NCBI RefSeq assembly: GCF_910589235.1
Contig: NC_060965.1
Location: forward strand, 6,465,505 to 6,529,504
Reading direction: 5' to 3'
Length of the DNA stretch: 64,000 nt
Source: Vespa crabro
Lineage: Eukaryota; Arthropoda; Insecta; Hymenoptera; Vespidae
Shown here: piece after piece, positions 27,438 to 39,640 of the stretch
Layout of the letters: each line of letters opens with the position of its first letter
Numbering within the stretch: the first letter of the stretch is position 1
Notes under the pieces: generated by a model
Databases searched by the model: none
What the model was told of the DNA's origin: nothing
The model's input: the letters and a program-made list of their open reading frames with translations, nothing else
Program-made: the position numbers and the translations under genes

Positions 27438-30400
27438 CTACGAACTGCTCGACGCGTTCATACCACTAAACATGCCAACAGTAAAGGAGCTCTGCTGCTG
27501 TTGCTGAATTTGTTGTTGTTGCTGCTGTTGCTGACTGTTCGCTTGACGGCCATGTTTTGGCACAGGAGGTTGCAGGTATTCGTGTCTAGCTAGTGTCAGT
27601 ACATCTATACGTTCTTCTTTCCTATACGCTAGGCAGCTTCTTATGAAACTCTGTAACACAATCCCAATAAAATACTGATCTCTATGATGAAAAAAACAAT
27701 ATCTCTTTCAAGTATTATTCGATCAATCCCTACCTTTGCTTCGTTGCTAACGGTTGGTTTATTCGCAAACTGAACTTCAGTCGCCTTCAGTATGGTATTT
27801 TCTTCTAAAATTGTAGCTTGCGATTGGTTGTGTCCAAATGGCTGTGAAATATTAAATATAAACATCGTTTTTACTAACAATATTACTATTTGACGATAAT
27901 GGATTTGATTTGAATTATTAATTTAAATTACCTTTTTACCATAAAGGCATTGGTAGAATATCACCCCCACGCTCCATACATCAACTTTTGATGATATTTT
28001 GGGAGGATTTTTTCCAATGACAAAACATTCGGGCGGAAGGTACCTAATAAATCAATTTTACATTGGATAAACAAACATTTGAAGTATTTATTTTGATAAG
28101 AAAATAATGAACAAAAATACGTACCAATAAGTACCAGCACCCTGGGATGTAAGGTCCATACCATGATCAGGATTGTAATTTTCTTCATCCATAACTTTAC
28201 TCAATCCAAAGTCAGTAATTTTTATTTCTCCACAGACATTACCTTCTGTGAGTAATATATTACCTATAAAAAAGATAATATATAAAATACATTATTTTAA
28301 TGTTTTAATACTATAAAATGGAATGCTTTAATTCGCACAAACCTGGCTTTAGATCGTAATGTATGACCGGTGGTTTTATTTCATTAAGATATTTTAATGC
28401 CGATACTACTTGCATGACGATCGACCTTGCCTCCCTTTCTGGTATAGTTTTATGCTATCAAAGGAAAAATATAACTTTTCTTAATCCGATCCATTATAAA
28501 AATAAAAAAAATCAAAACAAAAGAAAGTACAAAAAAGAAAATACTATGTGTACCTGTTTAAGGTAAAAATCTAAATCATGTCCATCGCAATATTCCAAGA
28601 CAGTACAAAAGGAATTGGCATCAATTTCAAACACATCGTACAATTTTACAACACGTGGATGATCAAGAGCTTTATGTATGTTATATTCCCGTAATGCGTG
28701 CCTATTTTAGTAAAGAATATGTTAAATATGTTATGTATATTATAAATGAGGATAATATAATAAATAAATATATATATTATATTATATTATATTATATTAT
28801 ATTATATTATTTGTAGTTAATGACATTCGATTTTTTACGTACTTTATATAATTAGCCTTTTTATCTTCTTTCCAGTCTTTATTTAATTGATGCACCTTAC
28901 AAGCGACATACCGTTGCTCTTTTAAGTCAAATGCCTACGTTAAGAAAGTAATAAAATGTATGAAATAAAAGAAGATGAAAATGGAGCATAAAATTCTTGA
29001 AAAAATATATATCAAAATTATGTTTAATACCTTATGCACTTCACTGAAGCCACCCTTTCCCAATAACATTAGTAAAAGGTAACGTTCATTCAATACAGGA
29101 TGAGAATTGAATCGCGATTGGTCCTCATTATGAATACGCTTCAACTCTCTGATGTGTAAATTTCGTTCCCTTTCTAATTTTTCCATTTCTAATTGCAAAT
29201 CTGCGTCTTCTTTCTTCAACGCACTTTGCCGCAACTAAAAATTATATTGATCCATATTTATTGTTGTTTATTCTCAAAGAAATATATATATATATAACTA
29301 AATAAATACCTTGAGTATTTCATCGGCTTCATAATACTCTTGCCACGTATAAGAACCAGGTACAGCATCTGGTTTTAAGAATGTAGCTTCAGTTCCATTA
29401 TGCAAAGAAGGTTGTGGCTGACTACGCTTCCTACTTGTTTCACTATTGGATGGCCTCTTTTTAAGCAACAATTTCTTCTGTCTATCAATCTCTTCTCGCT
29501 CGGTTGCAATTTCTTCTTGTCTTCGAGCTAATTCTTGAAATGCATAACCATCCGTCCAATTTTCTTGAAACGTCGCACCTACCCTCTGTGTCACAAATTG
29601 TCCCAACCTCAGTCTATTTTGCATACACTTTTGCCTAGCCTCCTTTTTTTCTATGTTTGATTTTTCTTTTAATAACTTCTTTACAACGTCTATACACTTA
29701 TTTATATGGGATTTGTGCTGCTCAATAATTTTTTGTTGATTAGCCATTTGATGCCTAAGTTCATCTGTCGTCTGTAAAAAGAATACGTATATATATGTTG
29801 ACATAATTAATATTGAAATAAATATCAAGAACAGTCATTTTCATTGCACATATTGCAATGGCATAAACTTTTTACTTACTCTATTTAATTCATCAATTTT
29901 GTTATTACGTAGTTCTAAATCCGAAGAGGCTTGAGTTTCAAATTCCTGTATCCTCTGGCAAGTTAGTTCTGTCTGGAATATATAATTTACATATTTTATA
30001 ATAAATACAAATAATTAACTGTAACATCTGATACATTTGTCAGCATTGATTAGAAACACCAGATACCTTGCTGCACCCAGATAGAGCAAAAAACATGTAA
30101 CAAATAAAAAGAAACAAATCTATATTTCTTTTGTTTATATCGTTAGGAACTCAAAAAGATGATTCAAAGAATTATTTTAGCAAAATTTATAGAATAAAAT
30201 ATAAAAAATATCAATATGTTAGTTATTTGAAATAAATGTAGAGCAAAACCCAAAGATATTAATATAACAAAATTACAGGCAGCAAGGAAAACACCTAAAA
30301 TGTATGCGTATGTTAAATAGTAGACAAATACTAATTATTACAAAAAAATTTGAATTTAATCATAGCCCTCTCTATATAATAATAAAATTGTACCCATCAG

Positions 30401-32160
30401 AAATCAAGCATACAAAAATTAAATGATCTATTAAAATGTAAACATACAGGAATGCCAAGATAAAAAACATACACCCCTATTAACAAATTTACAATGAAAA
30501 TGACGACTGAATATGAAATAACTTTGACCAATTAAATGCAAAATAAGAACTTTGTTGGATTAAGGAGCGACATTACAAGGTAGCCTGCATTTGTATGATA
30601 ACAAATGGATACAGTGCTACAGTCTGATTAAAAATTCGTACAAGTTATTGCGAACATTCGACAAGAAACATCCTTTTTATGCTTACACATCATTTTTACA
30701 CATGATACTATAAATAATACATACAATGATTTTGTATAAATGTTTTTTAATAAGTATTAATAGTAAACTGATCTTATTAAAAAAACTACAAAAAAGACCC
30801 AATGAGTACGATGATGATAGCATTTTTAAATCATTTTTTCATTGGAACTACTAACATCATCATAATCATTATTAATAATAAATTTTGTTATTAATCACCT
30901 TTGCCAATTCATTTATATTTGTGTCTTATTAATATCATTAATACCTCGTAATACATTTAATAGAGCATTTAAGAAATCTCAAGTAGAGGCATCATGTTAA
31001 CAAAGTGTTTTACCAATATCACTATTAATTACAGAAACATTGTAACAAACATATAATTATATTAAGGAATTCTAAGGAATACATTAATAGGGCTTTTCTT
31101 ATAAAATGCTCGCAAGTATTACCGAATTTTGCTTACATTTGGGGTGTTAGTCTTCGCTTGCCTGACCTGGCTTGTCCTACTGAGGTTGGTAGGCCTTACC
31201 TGCACCTGCTTGCTGACCATCGAGCCTGCAGGTTGCGTCGAAGACGGTGGTGGAAGAGGTGGAGGTTGAGGATGAGGCCTTGGTGGTTGCATCAAGGACG
31301 AAAATTCCGCCACCGAGGAATTAGGCGTCGTTACTTGAGGTGAAAAAGGTTGTTGAGGCGATGGAGGATACTATTGAAATGAAAATTTACAGTATATGAT
31401 AAATTTCAATAAAACAGAGTTAACAATATCATGTTATTTATATTATGTTACTTCAGCATTAGAAATAAAGCAATAAAAACAGAGATATATTTGAAATGTA
31501 TTGAACGATAATTACCATAGGATATCCCTGCTGAGGAGAAGGACTTTTAGCTCCTCCGTGTCGAATAGGACTATTACCAAGATGGTGCTTTGAAAAATAT
31601 TCGTTGATTTTTTTGTTGTCTAAAGCAGCAACAGACCTAGTTCCTTTGCTACCCACCGGCCCTCCTGGAACCCCCCCACCACCATCATCAGCTTTACGTT
31701 TTCTTTTCCTTTCAGAAGGAGTTCTTGGTATTTTTTCTGGAGTATTTGGATCTACCTCCTTATCACTATGCGAAGAGCCTACAATGAATTACAAATTTAT
31801 CCACAAAATGAAATTTTGTGATCAAAGTTGATATATATCATCATACTTTGAAAAGATAAGAAATCGCTGTGATATAAATAATAAATCTCTCATTGGATTC
31901 GAATACTTTAACATTTCTAAGAGATATTTCTAGTTAAAAATAAGAAGATATTATGACAAGTATAATTTGTCAATCAGAGAAAACAAACCACTCAAGAACA
32001 TATAGATCAAGACAACATTTACTTAAAGTCACTAAGAGATTCTTTGAAAGTAAAAATCATTAGACTTACCGGTACTCATGTTCGAGTCTTGACTATGAAC
32101 CGACTGACCAGAGTTTACGGTTGATTGGGGTGCCATCTGAATTTGTGACCCAGCAGACAT
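27438..32160 (-). CDS. Tlk: Tousled-like serine/threonine kinase (13 coding exons, 735 aa)
   Basis: Nuclear kinase of the Tousled family, known to phosphorylate the histone chaperone Asf1 and support chromatin assembly in S phase. Exons in transcript order: 32160-32070, 31778-31516, 31370-31200, 29972-29880, 29771-29310, 29234-29031, 28934-28843, 28701-28554, 28454-28343, 28263-28125, 28043-27932, 27841-27734, 27650-27438; 2208 nt, phases consistent. N-terminus: SDKEVD...TPEK and a KKINEYFSKH segment as in animal TLKs; then a Pro/Gln-rich stretch and a coiled coil (about 175-400) containing NRLRLGQFVTQRVGA. Kinase domain about 410-690: glycine loop GKGGFSEV, Lys441 in VACK, catalytic HYDLKPGN (Asp542), DFG 563-565, WYLPPE. 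The C-terminus carries a Q8-I-Q5 tract and a Ser-rich end. The start codon directly follows an acceptor (TTTCAG|ATG), so the 5' UTR is spliced and extra upstream coding exons cannot be excluded. The 1.2 kb intron 29973-31199 is the only long one. Confidence 0.95.
27484..27536 (-). repeat. CAG/CAA tract encoding polyglutamine near the Tlk C-terminus
   Basis: Read on the minus strand, mixed CAG and CAA codons encode eight Gln, one Ile and five Gln (residues about 705-718). The mixture of codons makes it more stable than a pure CAG run. Confidence 0.85.
28776..28810 (+). repeat. (ATTAT)7 pentanucleotide repeat in a Tlk intron
   Basis: Seven tandem ATTAT units lie in the intron between the exons 28843-28934 and 28554-28701 of the minus-strand kinase gene. 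They follow a short TA run. Confidence 0.85.
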
Positions 32161-33500
32161 CTGAAAGAAGACAAAGAATATTAATAAAATCCTTCTTAAT
32201 GGTCAAAATAAGAACGATTTACAAAGATACACGATAACGAACCAACTGATCGGACGGAAAAATTCGGCAAAACGATGACGCGAGGAATGTAATAAAAAGG
32301 AGATAGCACGGCACTACTATCCGATCGAGTTTCACTACCGCATCATGGAAAAGATGCGGAAAAGCCTGACATTACCGCCCGAGAATTAACGTCAAAGTGA
32401 AGGAACGGTACGGCGGCCGGAACAGAGACGAAACGTAGAAGATGTACGAAAAATGAGTATTTTAAAGAGGGTTACACTTTGTGTAGTTGGCACTAGCGTG
32501 CTGTCTATCGGCCAACGCAATTCGCATGTTGTTAAAAGACACAATTTACCGAGGGGAATAAACCTGGAAGGACAGAATCATGCAGAAAAAGAGGAGGGAG
32601 TAAAGGAACGACATTGTGCGAGAGAGAAGGAACACGCGCACTGGACAGAAGGGGAGCGAGTGCAAGAGACGAAGTGGAGAGCAAATATGATGGAAAGAGA
32701 GAGAGAAAGAGAGAGAGATATATAGAGAAACGAAAAGTGGGAGAGAAAATGAGAGAAGGATAGATAGATAAATGGATAGATATGAGAGTAAGAGAAAGAA
32801 AGAAAAAGAGAGTGACACCTTCCAAGGCAGCCTATGGTGGAGTCCCATAGTCGTGCTCTCGGTTTGCGCGGATCGGCAGTATGTCAAACATAGGCACACT
32901 TTCGCGCACGATTCCTACGTAAAAGTCAATAGCACCGTGCGAGCAAAATGTGCGATATACGCTCGGAGCTAGAGGAATCACGACAAAATGGAGGACTATA
33001 GAAGAGGAGAGCAGGCGGGCGGGCGGGAGGGAGAGAGAGAGAGAGGAAGGGAGAGAGAGAGAGAGGAAGGGAGGGAGGGAGGGAGGGAGGACGGACGGAC
33101 GGACGGAAGGGCAAAGGGGAAGGGAGGAGAGGGTTCTCTCTCAACAGCAGGGAAGGCACCGGCGACGAAACGAGAAGAGACCAGAGTAGGAACGAGGGGA
33201 AGAGAAGGAGGAACTCAAGCGATAGACTCGGGGTGGGGAGATTTCGAGTTCGGAGGGAACGAGGAGGTAAGGAGAGGAGGGGATGAGAGGTAAGAACTCG
33301 ATGGCGGAGGAGTGGTTGCGTCGTCGTCGTCGTCGTCGTCGGTCGGATCGGGAAGCAGCAGCAGCAGCAGCAGCAGACAGAACCAACGCACCACGAGGGG
33401 GCAGTTTCACTACAAGTTCGCTTCCGAATTCTCCTTCGAGGAGCAAATACTGAGATATATATATTGTATATACATAGCACACATACATATATATATCTTG
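32161..33500 (-). promoter_or_regulatory. Upstream region of Tlk: CpG-rich patch and purine-rich repeats
   Basis: Directly upstream of the Tlk coding start, 32.22-32.46 kb is CpG-rich single-copy sequence, which could be a promoter or a 5' UTR exon. From 32.56 to 33.30 kb the + strand is almost all purine: GA runs at about 32.69-32.72 and 33.03-33.07 kb, then GGGA repeats and GGAC repeats. The matching minus-strand frames rich in Ser, Leu and Pro are low-complexity artefacts. A CAG run (about 33353-33376) and a CGT run (about 33317-33341) follow. No 5' UTR exon could be fixed. Confidence 0.4.
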
Positions 33501-33658
33501 TTATTATAGCCAGGTTTCTTTTCTTTATCGTACGCGTCTACAAATTGAGGGAAGGAGGGAAGGAGGAGAAGGGAAAGAGAAAGAGAAGGAGGAGGAAGAA
33601 GGCAAAACTATTCACGTCATACGGCCGATGACGTCGGTAAGACGATAAATTACGCGCA

Positions 33659-33793
33659 GCGATTCTCTTCTTCTTATTATTATTATTGTTGTTATTATTA
33701 TTTTATTATTATTATTTTATTATTATTCTTATTATTACTATTATTATTATTATCATTATCATTATCATCATCATCATCATCATCATCATCATC
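33659..33793 (+). repeat. TTA then TCA trinucleotide repeat block
   Basis: Imperfect TTA/ATT repeats (about 33675-33760) pass into a TCA run (about 33757-33793). No coding meaning is seen in either strand. Confidence 0.85.
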
Positions 33794-34911
33794 GGGGACC
33801 GGCGTGTCAGCCACGTTTACTCCCGTGCGCGGTTAAGAACCCGGATTAATGGTAAGTCCTCATGGACGCGGTCACGCGTTTGCGCGTTTGCCAGGCGGAA
33901 CGCACACGTTCGAATTCCACGCTCTCTGCCACCATCGCGTATACATACATATATACATCATACACACACATACACTCGTACGTACATACATCCATAGCAT
34001 GCACACGCACACATATGCGCGCACGCTCTATAACTCAGAATTAAAGGCATTGCTGCTCTGGTGCTAACGTCGATGCCATCTCGGTTCGATAAAAAAAAAA
34101 TATATATATATAATATATAGAAAAAACAAGAAAGAAAAAAAGATGGACGTGCTTGTTTGCTTGTCCATCTGTCCTGTCTATCTATCGATGTGTCTTCTCT
34201 TTACAATGTATATGTCGTAACTCGAGATAAAAGGGACTTCGAGATACTAATCGAAAACATTCGATTTACGATTATCGAAGAAATCTCGTTGATACGTTTC
34301 AACTATCATCATGTTTAACGCAATGTATATACGAAGTGACACACAATCGTCAATCTTATTAATAAATAAGAGAAGTAATATAATGATGGCATTTTTTTAT
34401 TTTTTATTTTTTTTTATTTTTGTACTGAAGTTAGCCGCGAAATAAAATTGAATATTCTTTAACAATTTTCATATATGTATTTCATAAAATTACGATCCCT
34501 TAACGATGACAACATTTTTAATAGAGTGAGAGAGAGAGAGAGTATAAATCCTTCGTGTAACTTCGGTGCCTTCGTCGTTAATACACCACTCCTACGATCG
34601 ATAGAGGACACGCACTCAACGTCTACGCCATTTGAATATTTTAAAGCGAACCTCTCGCATTTTTAAAATGCGAATATAGACGACGACGACACCGGCTTGC
34701 TGGTCGTCATTTTGAAATATCCTACACTCCCCAGTAATAATATTGGCCAGTTTACATCTATCAATTTTCGTAAGACGAAGGGTAATATAGAGGAACATGC
34801 TGGACATGAAGATGACAAAATTTCCATGTGAAAAAGTATGTTAAAGGGACGATCATCTCTGTTCGTGCCTATTTCGTTAAAAATAAAGATCTATTATCGA
34901 CATAAAATAAG

Positions 34912-34961
<50 letters not shown>

Positions 34962-35100
34962 GCGACGAAGGAACGAAAAAAAATTTTTTAAATTAAATAT
35001 AAAAAGAAGAAAGAAAAAATGAGGGATATTAAATAAAAAAGAAAGGACATCGAGACACATAAAAAAAAATCAACTTCGAAGCCGGCTCTGAAGTATCGCG
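33794..35100. other. Non-coding stretch with a long GA run
   Basis: No gene is supported. The sequence is partly CpG-containing (33.80-34.08 kb, with CA/CATA repeats) and then AT-rich. The main landmark is the GA run at 34915-34960. Confidence 0.5.
34915..34960 (+). repeat. (GA)23 microsatellite
   Basis: Uninterrupted GA dinucleotide run of 46 bp on the + strand. Confidence 0.95.
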
Positions 35101-37586
35101 ATACTTACGTACGAAATGAGCCCTGAACAAAGGAGGAAATTATTCGCGTCTCATCTTGAAACAATTGTTCGCCTTTTCGCGAAGAAGGTAAAACGGATGA
35201 AAGGAGGAACTGCTACCGGGATGTTTACCGAGTATCGACGCCGAGCCACTGTAACAGAGAGCGTATGTAGAGAGAAAGAGAGCGAGTAAGATAGAAACAG
35301 AAGAGAGAGGTAGGGCTAGAGGTAGAGGGAAGGCGGGAGAGAGGAGAGAGAAAAGAGAGAGAGAGAGAAGAGAAAAGAGAGAGAGAGGTGGTGAAGGAGA
35401 GGAAGAGCAAGAGAATCTCGAAGCAGCAGGGTTCGAAATCCGTCGTCCTATCACACGAACGCATCCGATTCACTGAGAAAAGCGACTCGACGAATCACAG
35501 ATCGCAGTATGCGGCCAGGCATTGGCAACGCGAGCGAGAGGATTCCGCGGTGTCGGACCTTTCGGCGATGCGACTACGCGCTGGAGTGTATGAACCGTGC
35601 TGATCTAACCTAACGTTCATGTCGCATACACACGACTAAGAAAGAAGCTTTAGGGCGAATGCCGAGAGCAAATAAATAAAGAAAGAAAGAGAAAGGAGAA
35701 AAAGAGAGAGAAAGAGAGAGAGAAAGAAGGATAGAACTTAGAGGCACGAGTATGTGCGTGCGTGTGTGCGTGCATCCGTTAAGTACGTACGACATGTAAA
35801 AGAAAATGGAAATAAAATGAAAAATGAAAAAGAAGGAAAGAATCGGTAAGAAAAATATATACGAGGATGCGTTTAGAAAAGAAGAAAAATTATTACCTGC
35901 AAGTTTCTTCTTTCTGCGAAAAGATATAAAGAAAAAGGGAAGGGGAGGGAGAGAGAGAGAAATAGAGAGGGAGGGAGAGAGAAAGAGGGAAGAGTAGAGG
36001 AGAGTGGGAGAGAGCCGCTGCTCACGTGCTACGGGACGCCTTACGACGAGGAATCTCGTGCGCAGAGGAGTAGGTAGACACACAGAGGAGATGTGTTCTC
36101 GTTCCGCTCGTTTGCCGAATACGCACCGAGAGGATGATCCGTGTGTCTGAGAGAACAGGAAACTTCCTTATCGATGGATCAGCGACCGTGCCCGGAACTG
36201 GGCTAGAGGGCCGGGTATCGTCCCTCTCTCGGGCAGCGGAGGAGAGAAGCAGCCGGCTGCTGTCTATGCTTCTTCCTCTCCACCCACCCCGCCACGTCGT
36301 TCGTCGTTCGTTCGCTCGCTCGCTCGTGTTCGTACTCGTGCGCGCGTTCCGTGTTCGCAAGTTGGCTTGAAACAGCGTATATACTACGGCGACAGTACTC
36401 CCGGCGAGTCGTTCTCGTTGTTGTCGTCGACGACAACGACGACGACGACAATGACGATGATGATTGCACGAAAATTTTTCTGTAGCGCGATTTCTTCCTC
36501 TTTTTCCCCTTTTTCCCCTTTTTCCTTACCGATTTTTCTTCTTTCTCCTTTTCGTTTTCGACAATAATAACGATCACAACAACAACAACAACAATAACAA
36601 TAACGATAACGATAATAATAACAATAAGAACGACGACGACGACGACGAAGACGATGACGACGACGATAATGAAGATGATGATGATAATGATGATGATTCG
36701 ACAGTCCTACTACGTTAGCCATAACCGCCGTCAAGCCATCGTCATTTCTTTCTTTCTTTCTGTTTCTCTCTTTCTCTCTCTTCCTCTCTCTTTCTCTATC
36801 TCTCCTTTTCCTTCACCGACGAGAAAAAATAAATCAGACGAATTTGACTCTCACTTCGTTTTGTTCTTTCTCGAGCTTTTTAATCTCATGAAATTGACGC
36901 AGTACGATTGACACACTGCTCTTTGATGAGTAACGACGCGACGATGACAACAACGAAGACAAGAGGAAGAACACCGACAACTACTACTACTATTATTACT
37001 ACTAGTACTACTACTACTACCACCACGACGATGACGACAACAGAAGCAGCAGCAGTAGTAGCACAGAGTGCCGTCAATGGCCACGATAAACAGCATTACG
37101 CGTACGTTTTCACGAGCCAAAAATTCCGGCGTGTGGACTCGTCTAATCGAAACGGAACTGGAACTGTCCGACCACCGTACCGTTCACAACTACTACTACC
37201 TAGCTGGAAGTTTCTCTCTCTCTCTCTCACTATTCCTCTGTTTCTCCCTTCCACCCCCTTTTCTCTCTCTCCCCCGCGCTACAGCAAATGAGCAACGAGC
37301 GAGATTCCGAGATGCGGCAAAAGGTGCAACCACTTCACCTCCCCGCGGCACCGCGCTACCGCCCCGCGATCACAACAGAGAGACGAACGGAGACGGCGAA
37401 AGGGGGGGAAGGAGGATCGACGATGGAGAGGGTGGAGCGGGCGAAGCGACGAAGCTTGGCGAGCACGGACCCAGAGGAAAAGGGGGGAGGGAGGGGTGGG
37501 AGGGGAGGGAAGGAGAGACTCACTCGACGACGGAGTAAGACCGAAAGAAACGCCGCGTGACTGACGGAGAGAAGAGATTTTGCGCT

Positions 37587-37629
<43 letters not shown>

Positions 37630-37960
37630 AGAGAGGGAAAGAGAGAAGGCATATGAGACATTCCTTCGGTGAACGGATCGACCGAGTGTGAGTGCAAGCG
37701 AGCCAGTAAAATCGATGTGGCCAAGTGTGGCTGTATGTACCGGCGCGTCGTGCAAAAGGGTGCCGTTGTACCGCGATACGTTGTACGTGATACGCGCTTC
37801 GCTGCCCGGCTCTCGTCTTGCGCCTATCACGCGTCGACCTCTTCCCCTTCCACTTTACACATATTCTCTCTCTTTCGTTCGCTCGTTCGCTCACTAGAGT
37901 TGTCTTTTTCTTCAACTTCCGATCAAATGTATGTCTCCGTTGATTATCAACTATCATGGC
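35101..37960. promoter_or_regulatory. CpG-rich island cluster with purine tracts, probable alternative promoters
   Basis: About 2.9 kb of alternating GA-rich tracts (35.27-35.40, 35.69-35.73, 35.95-36.00 and 37.59-37.63 kb), ACG/AAC/GAT trinucleotide runs (36.43-36.70 kb) and CpG-rich single-copy islands (36.0-36.4, 37.1-37.5 and 37.65-37.85 kb). Two minus-strand donor-like sites (rc TAC|GTAAGT at 35103-35109 and CAG|GTAATA at 35891-35899) could end 5' UTR exons of Tlk. No protein is recognisable. Long frames across it are repeat-derived or arise from the CpG-rich composition. Confidence 0.35.
37589..37626 (+). repeat. (AG)19 microsatellite
   Basis: Uninterrupted 38 bp AG run following CpG-rich sequence. 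Confidence 0.95.
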
Positions 37961-38159
37961 TCTTTTACGAACAAAATATACTATTGATTACCGACCATCG
38001 TTATAATATGCCGTTACAAAGATTTTATTTAATTAATTCATTTTTTTTTATATCATCGATTGTCTTATTGTTATAAAATAACGTGAAATGTTTTATATTT
38101 AGAATATATTTATAATCAAAAATATAAATAATAATCATAATATAGTAGGTCTTTATTTA

Positions 38160-39640
38160 ATCGAATGACGTAATTCCATTTCTAAAGTAAAATCGTTTAA
38201 TACGTATAGAGAAGCGTTCGTCGTGTCGTCTGTCGTCGTCATTCGTGACGTAGCGAGGGATTAAAACGGTCAACGGCTACATTCCGTGCCACAAGTGTCA
38301 GGTGTAAATTCACCTTTAAGACTCGAGCGCCCTCGCGACGCGATGCGATGGCCGTCGTGTGGTGACGGCCCTGTGCACTACGTCTACCGTCGTCGCGTGT
38401 CGTGCCGTGCAAGCGCGTATTAGAGGAGACTACCGGTGGTAGGCAATCGTGGTGGGGATGATTCCGGACGAGCTGCGACCAGCCGTACGTTCGGGAGAAC
38501 GAGCATAGCTTGTTGGACCGCCGAGTCGGTCGGATCGTTCCATTCAAGATAATTCTTACGTGATTTCGATTCCTACTTCTTTTCTATTTTTTTCTTTTTC
38601 TTTTCAAATTCGAATATTTTAACCTGATAAAATTGTAGACATCAAAATAAAAAAGAAGAAATGTAATAAAATTGAATTTGTTTGCTGCAATTCTTGAACA
38701 AAGATGATCTAATCGATCCTTTTTGATTTTTACGAATAATGTAAAATCGTAGTTTACGTTTTATAATTCGACCATTGATTTTATGTGTGTCATCAATTGT
38801 TAAGTCAAATTTTACAAAAAAAAAAAAAAAAAAAGAAAAAGAAAGAATTTCATGAAGTGTACTACTAACAAATGTGTGTGTGTATATTTGTGAGAGAGAG
38901 ACAGGGAGAGAGAGAAAGAGATAAAAATACAGTGTATAATATTTTAAATCAACTAATTCGACAGTGTTAGAAAAAAGAGTTCAATCATTGTATTAAATAT
39001 CAAGATATCATAACAGTGTATCCGCGAGTGTTTAAACAAAATTTTCAAAAGAATTCGATAAATTGTGTTTCTAGGTCAATCGTTTGGTAGACCATAACGG
39101 ACAAGAGAGAAAAAACTCGTATGGGTGTAAGAAAAGATTATTAATAAAATTCCCCTAAAACAATTAAGAAAAAGAAAAAAATTGTTTCAAAAAGGTGCGC
39201 GTGTCCCCTTTAAAACCTGTCCTAAAATATAAAAAACAAAACAAAAAGAAAAAAGAATTCCATTCAAAATTCGAAAAGAGAATCGTGTTAAAAGTGTTAA
39301 GTTAATGAAAAAAGCATACTCCGGAGTACTAAGAAGATAAAGAAGTCTAGTGTGAATGTGTTTCTCTCTCTCTCTCTCATTGCCGGTTGTGAGAGCCGGC
39401 TCCTAGACCTTGCAATGCCATTCGATCGTAGAAAAGACAGCGGAGGAGGTGGCAATGTGGTTGACGGTGTGGAAGAGAAGAAAAAAAATCACACATACAC
39501 GTCTAGGTTGCGTCGGCAACAGAGCAGTAGAGAAGAGAACGCAAGATCGTTCCTGGGGCTGGCTGGCTGGCTGGTTGGTTGGTTGGTTGGTTGGTTGGTG
39601 TGCGGCTTAGTTATTCCCTCTCTCTCACCCTTTCCAGTGA
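38160..39640 (+). promoter_or_regulatory. Candidate + strand promoter, long 5' leader and possible first coding exon
   Basis: A CpG-rich core at 38.21-38.55 kb carries CRE-like TGACGTAA (near 38165) and TGACGTAG (near 38246). It passes into about 0.85 kb of A-rich, stop-rich sequence that looks like a long insect 5' UTR. At 39415 an ATG opens a frame starting MPFDRRKDSGGGGNVVDG. A strong donor CCA|GTGAGT at 39636/39637 would end a 74-codon exon in phase 0. The last part of that frame is encoded by a GGCT/GGTT repeat, which weakens the case. No family is recognised and no following exon was found in the window. Confidence 0.25.
39558..39599 (+). repeat. (GGCT)n/(GGTT)n tetranucleotide repeat
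   Basis: About four GGCT units followed by six GGTT units. In one frame this gives a Trp-Leu-Val-Gly repeat, which is an artefact unless the exon above is real. Confidence 0.9.

Noticed and set aside
32532..33500. Long frames rich in Ser/Leu/Pro or Arg/Glu on both strands
   Set aside because: They are translations of GA, GGGA and GGAC repeats, overlap on both strands, and lack any recognised domain.
35140..38076. Several frames above 100 codons on both strands
   Set aside because: Composition follows CpG-rich or purine-rich sequence, with mutually overlapping frames and no conserved motif.
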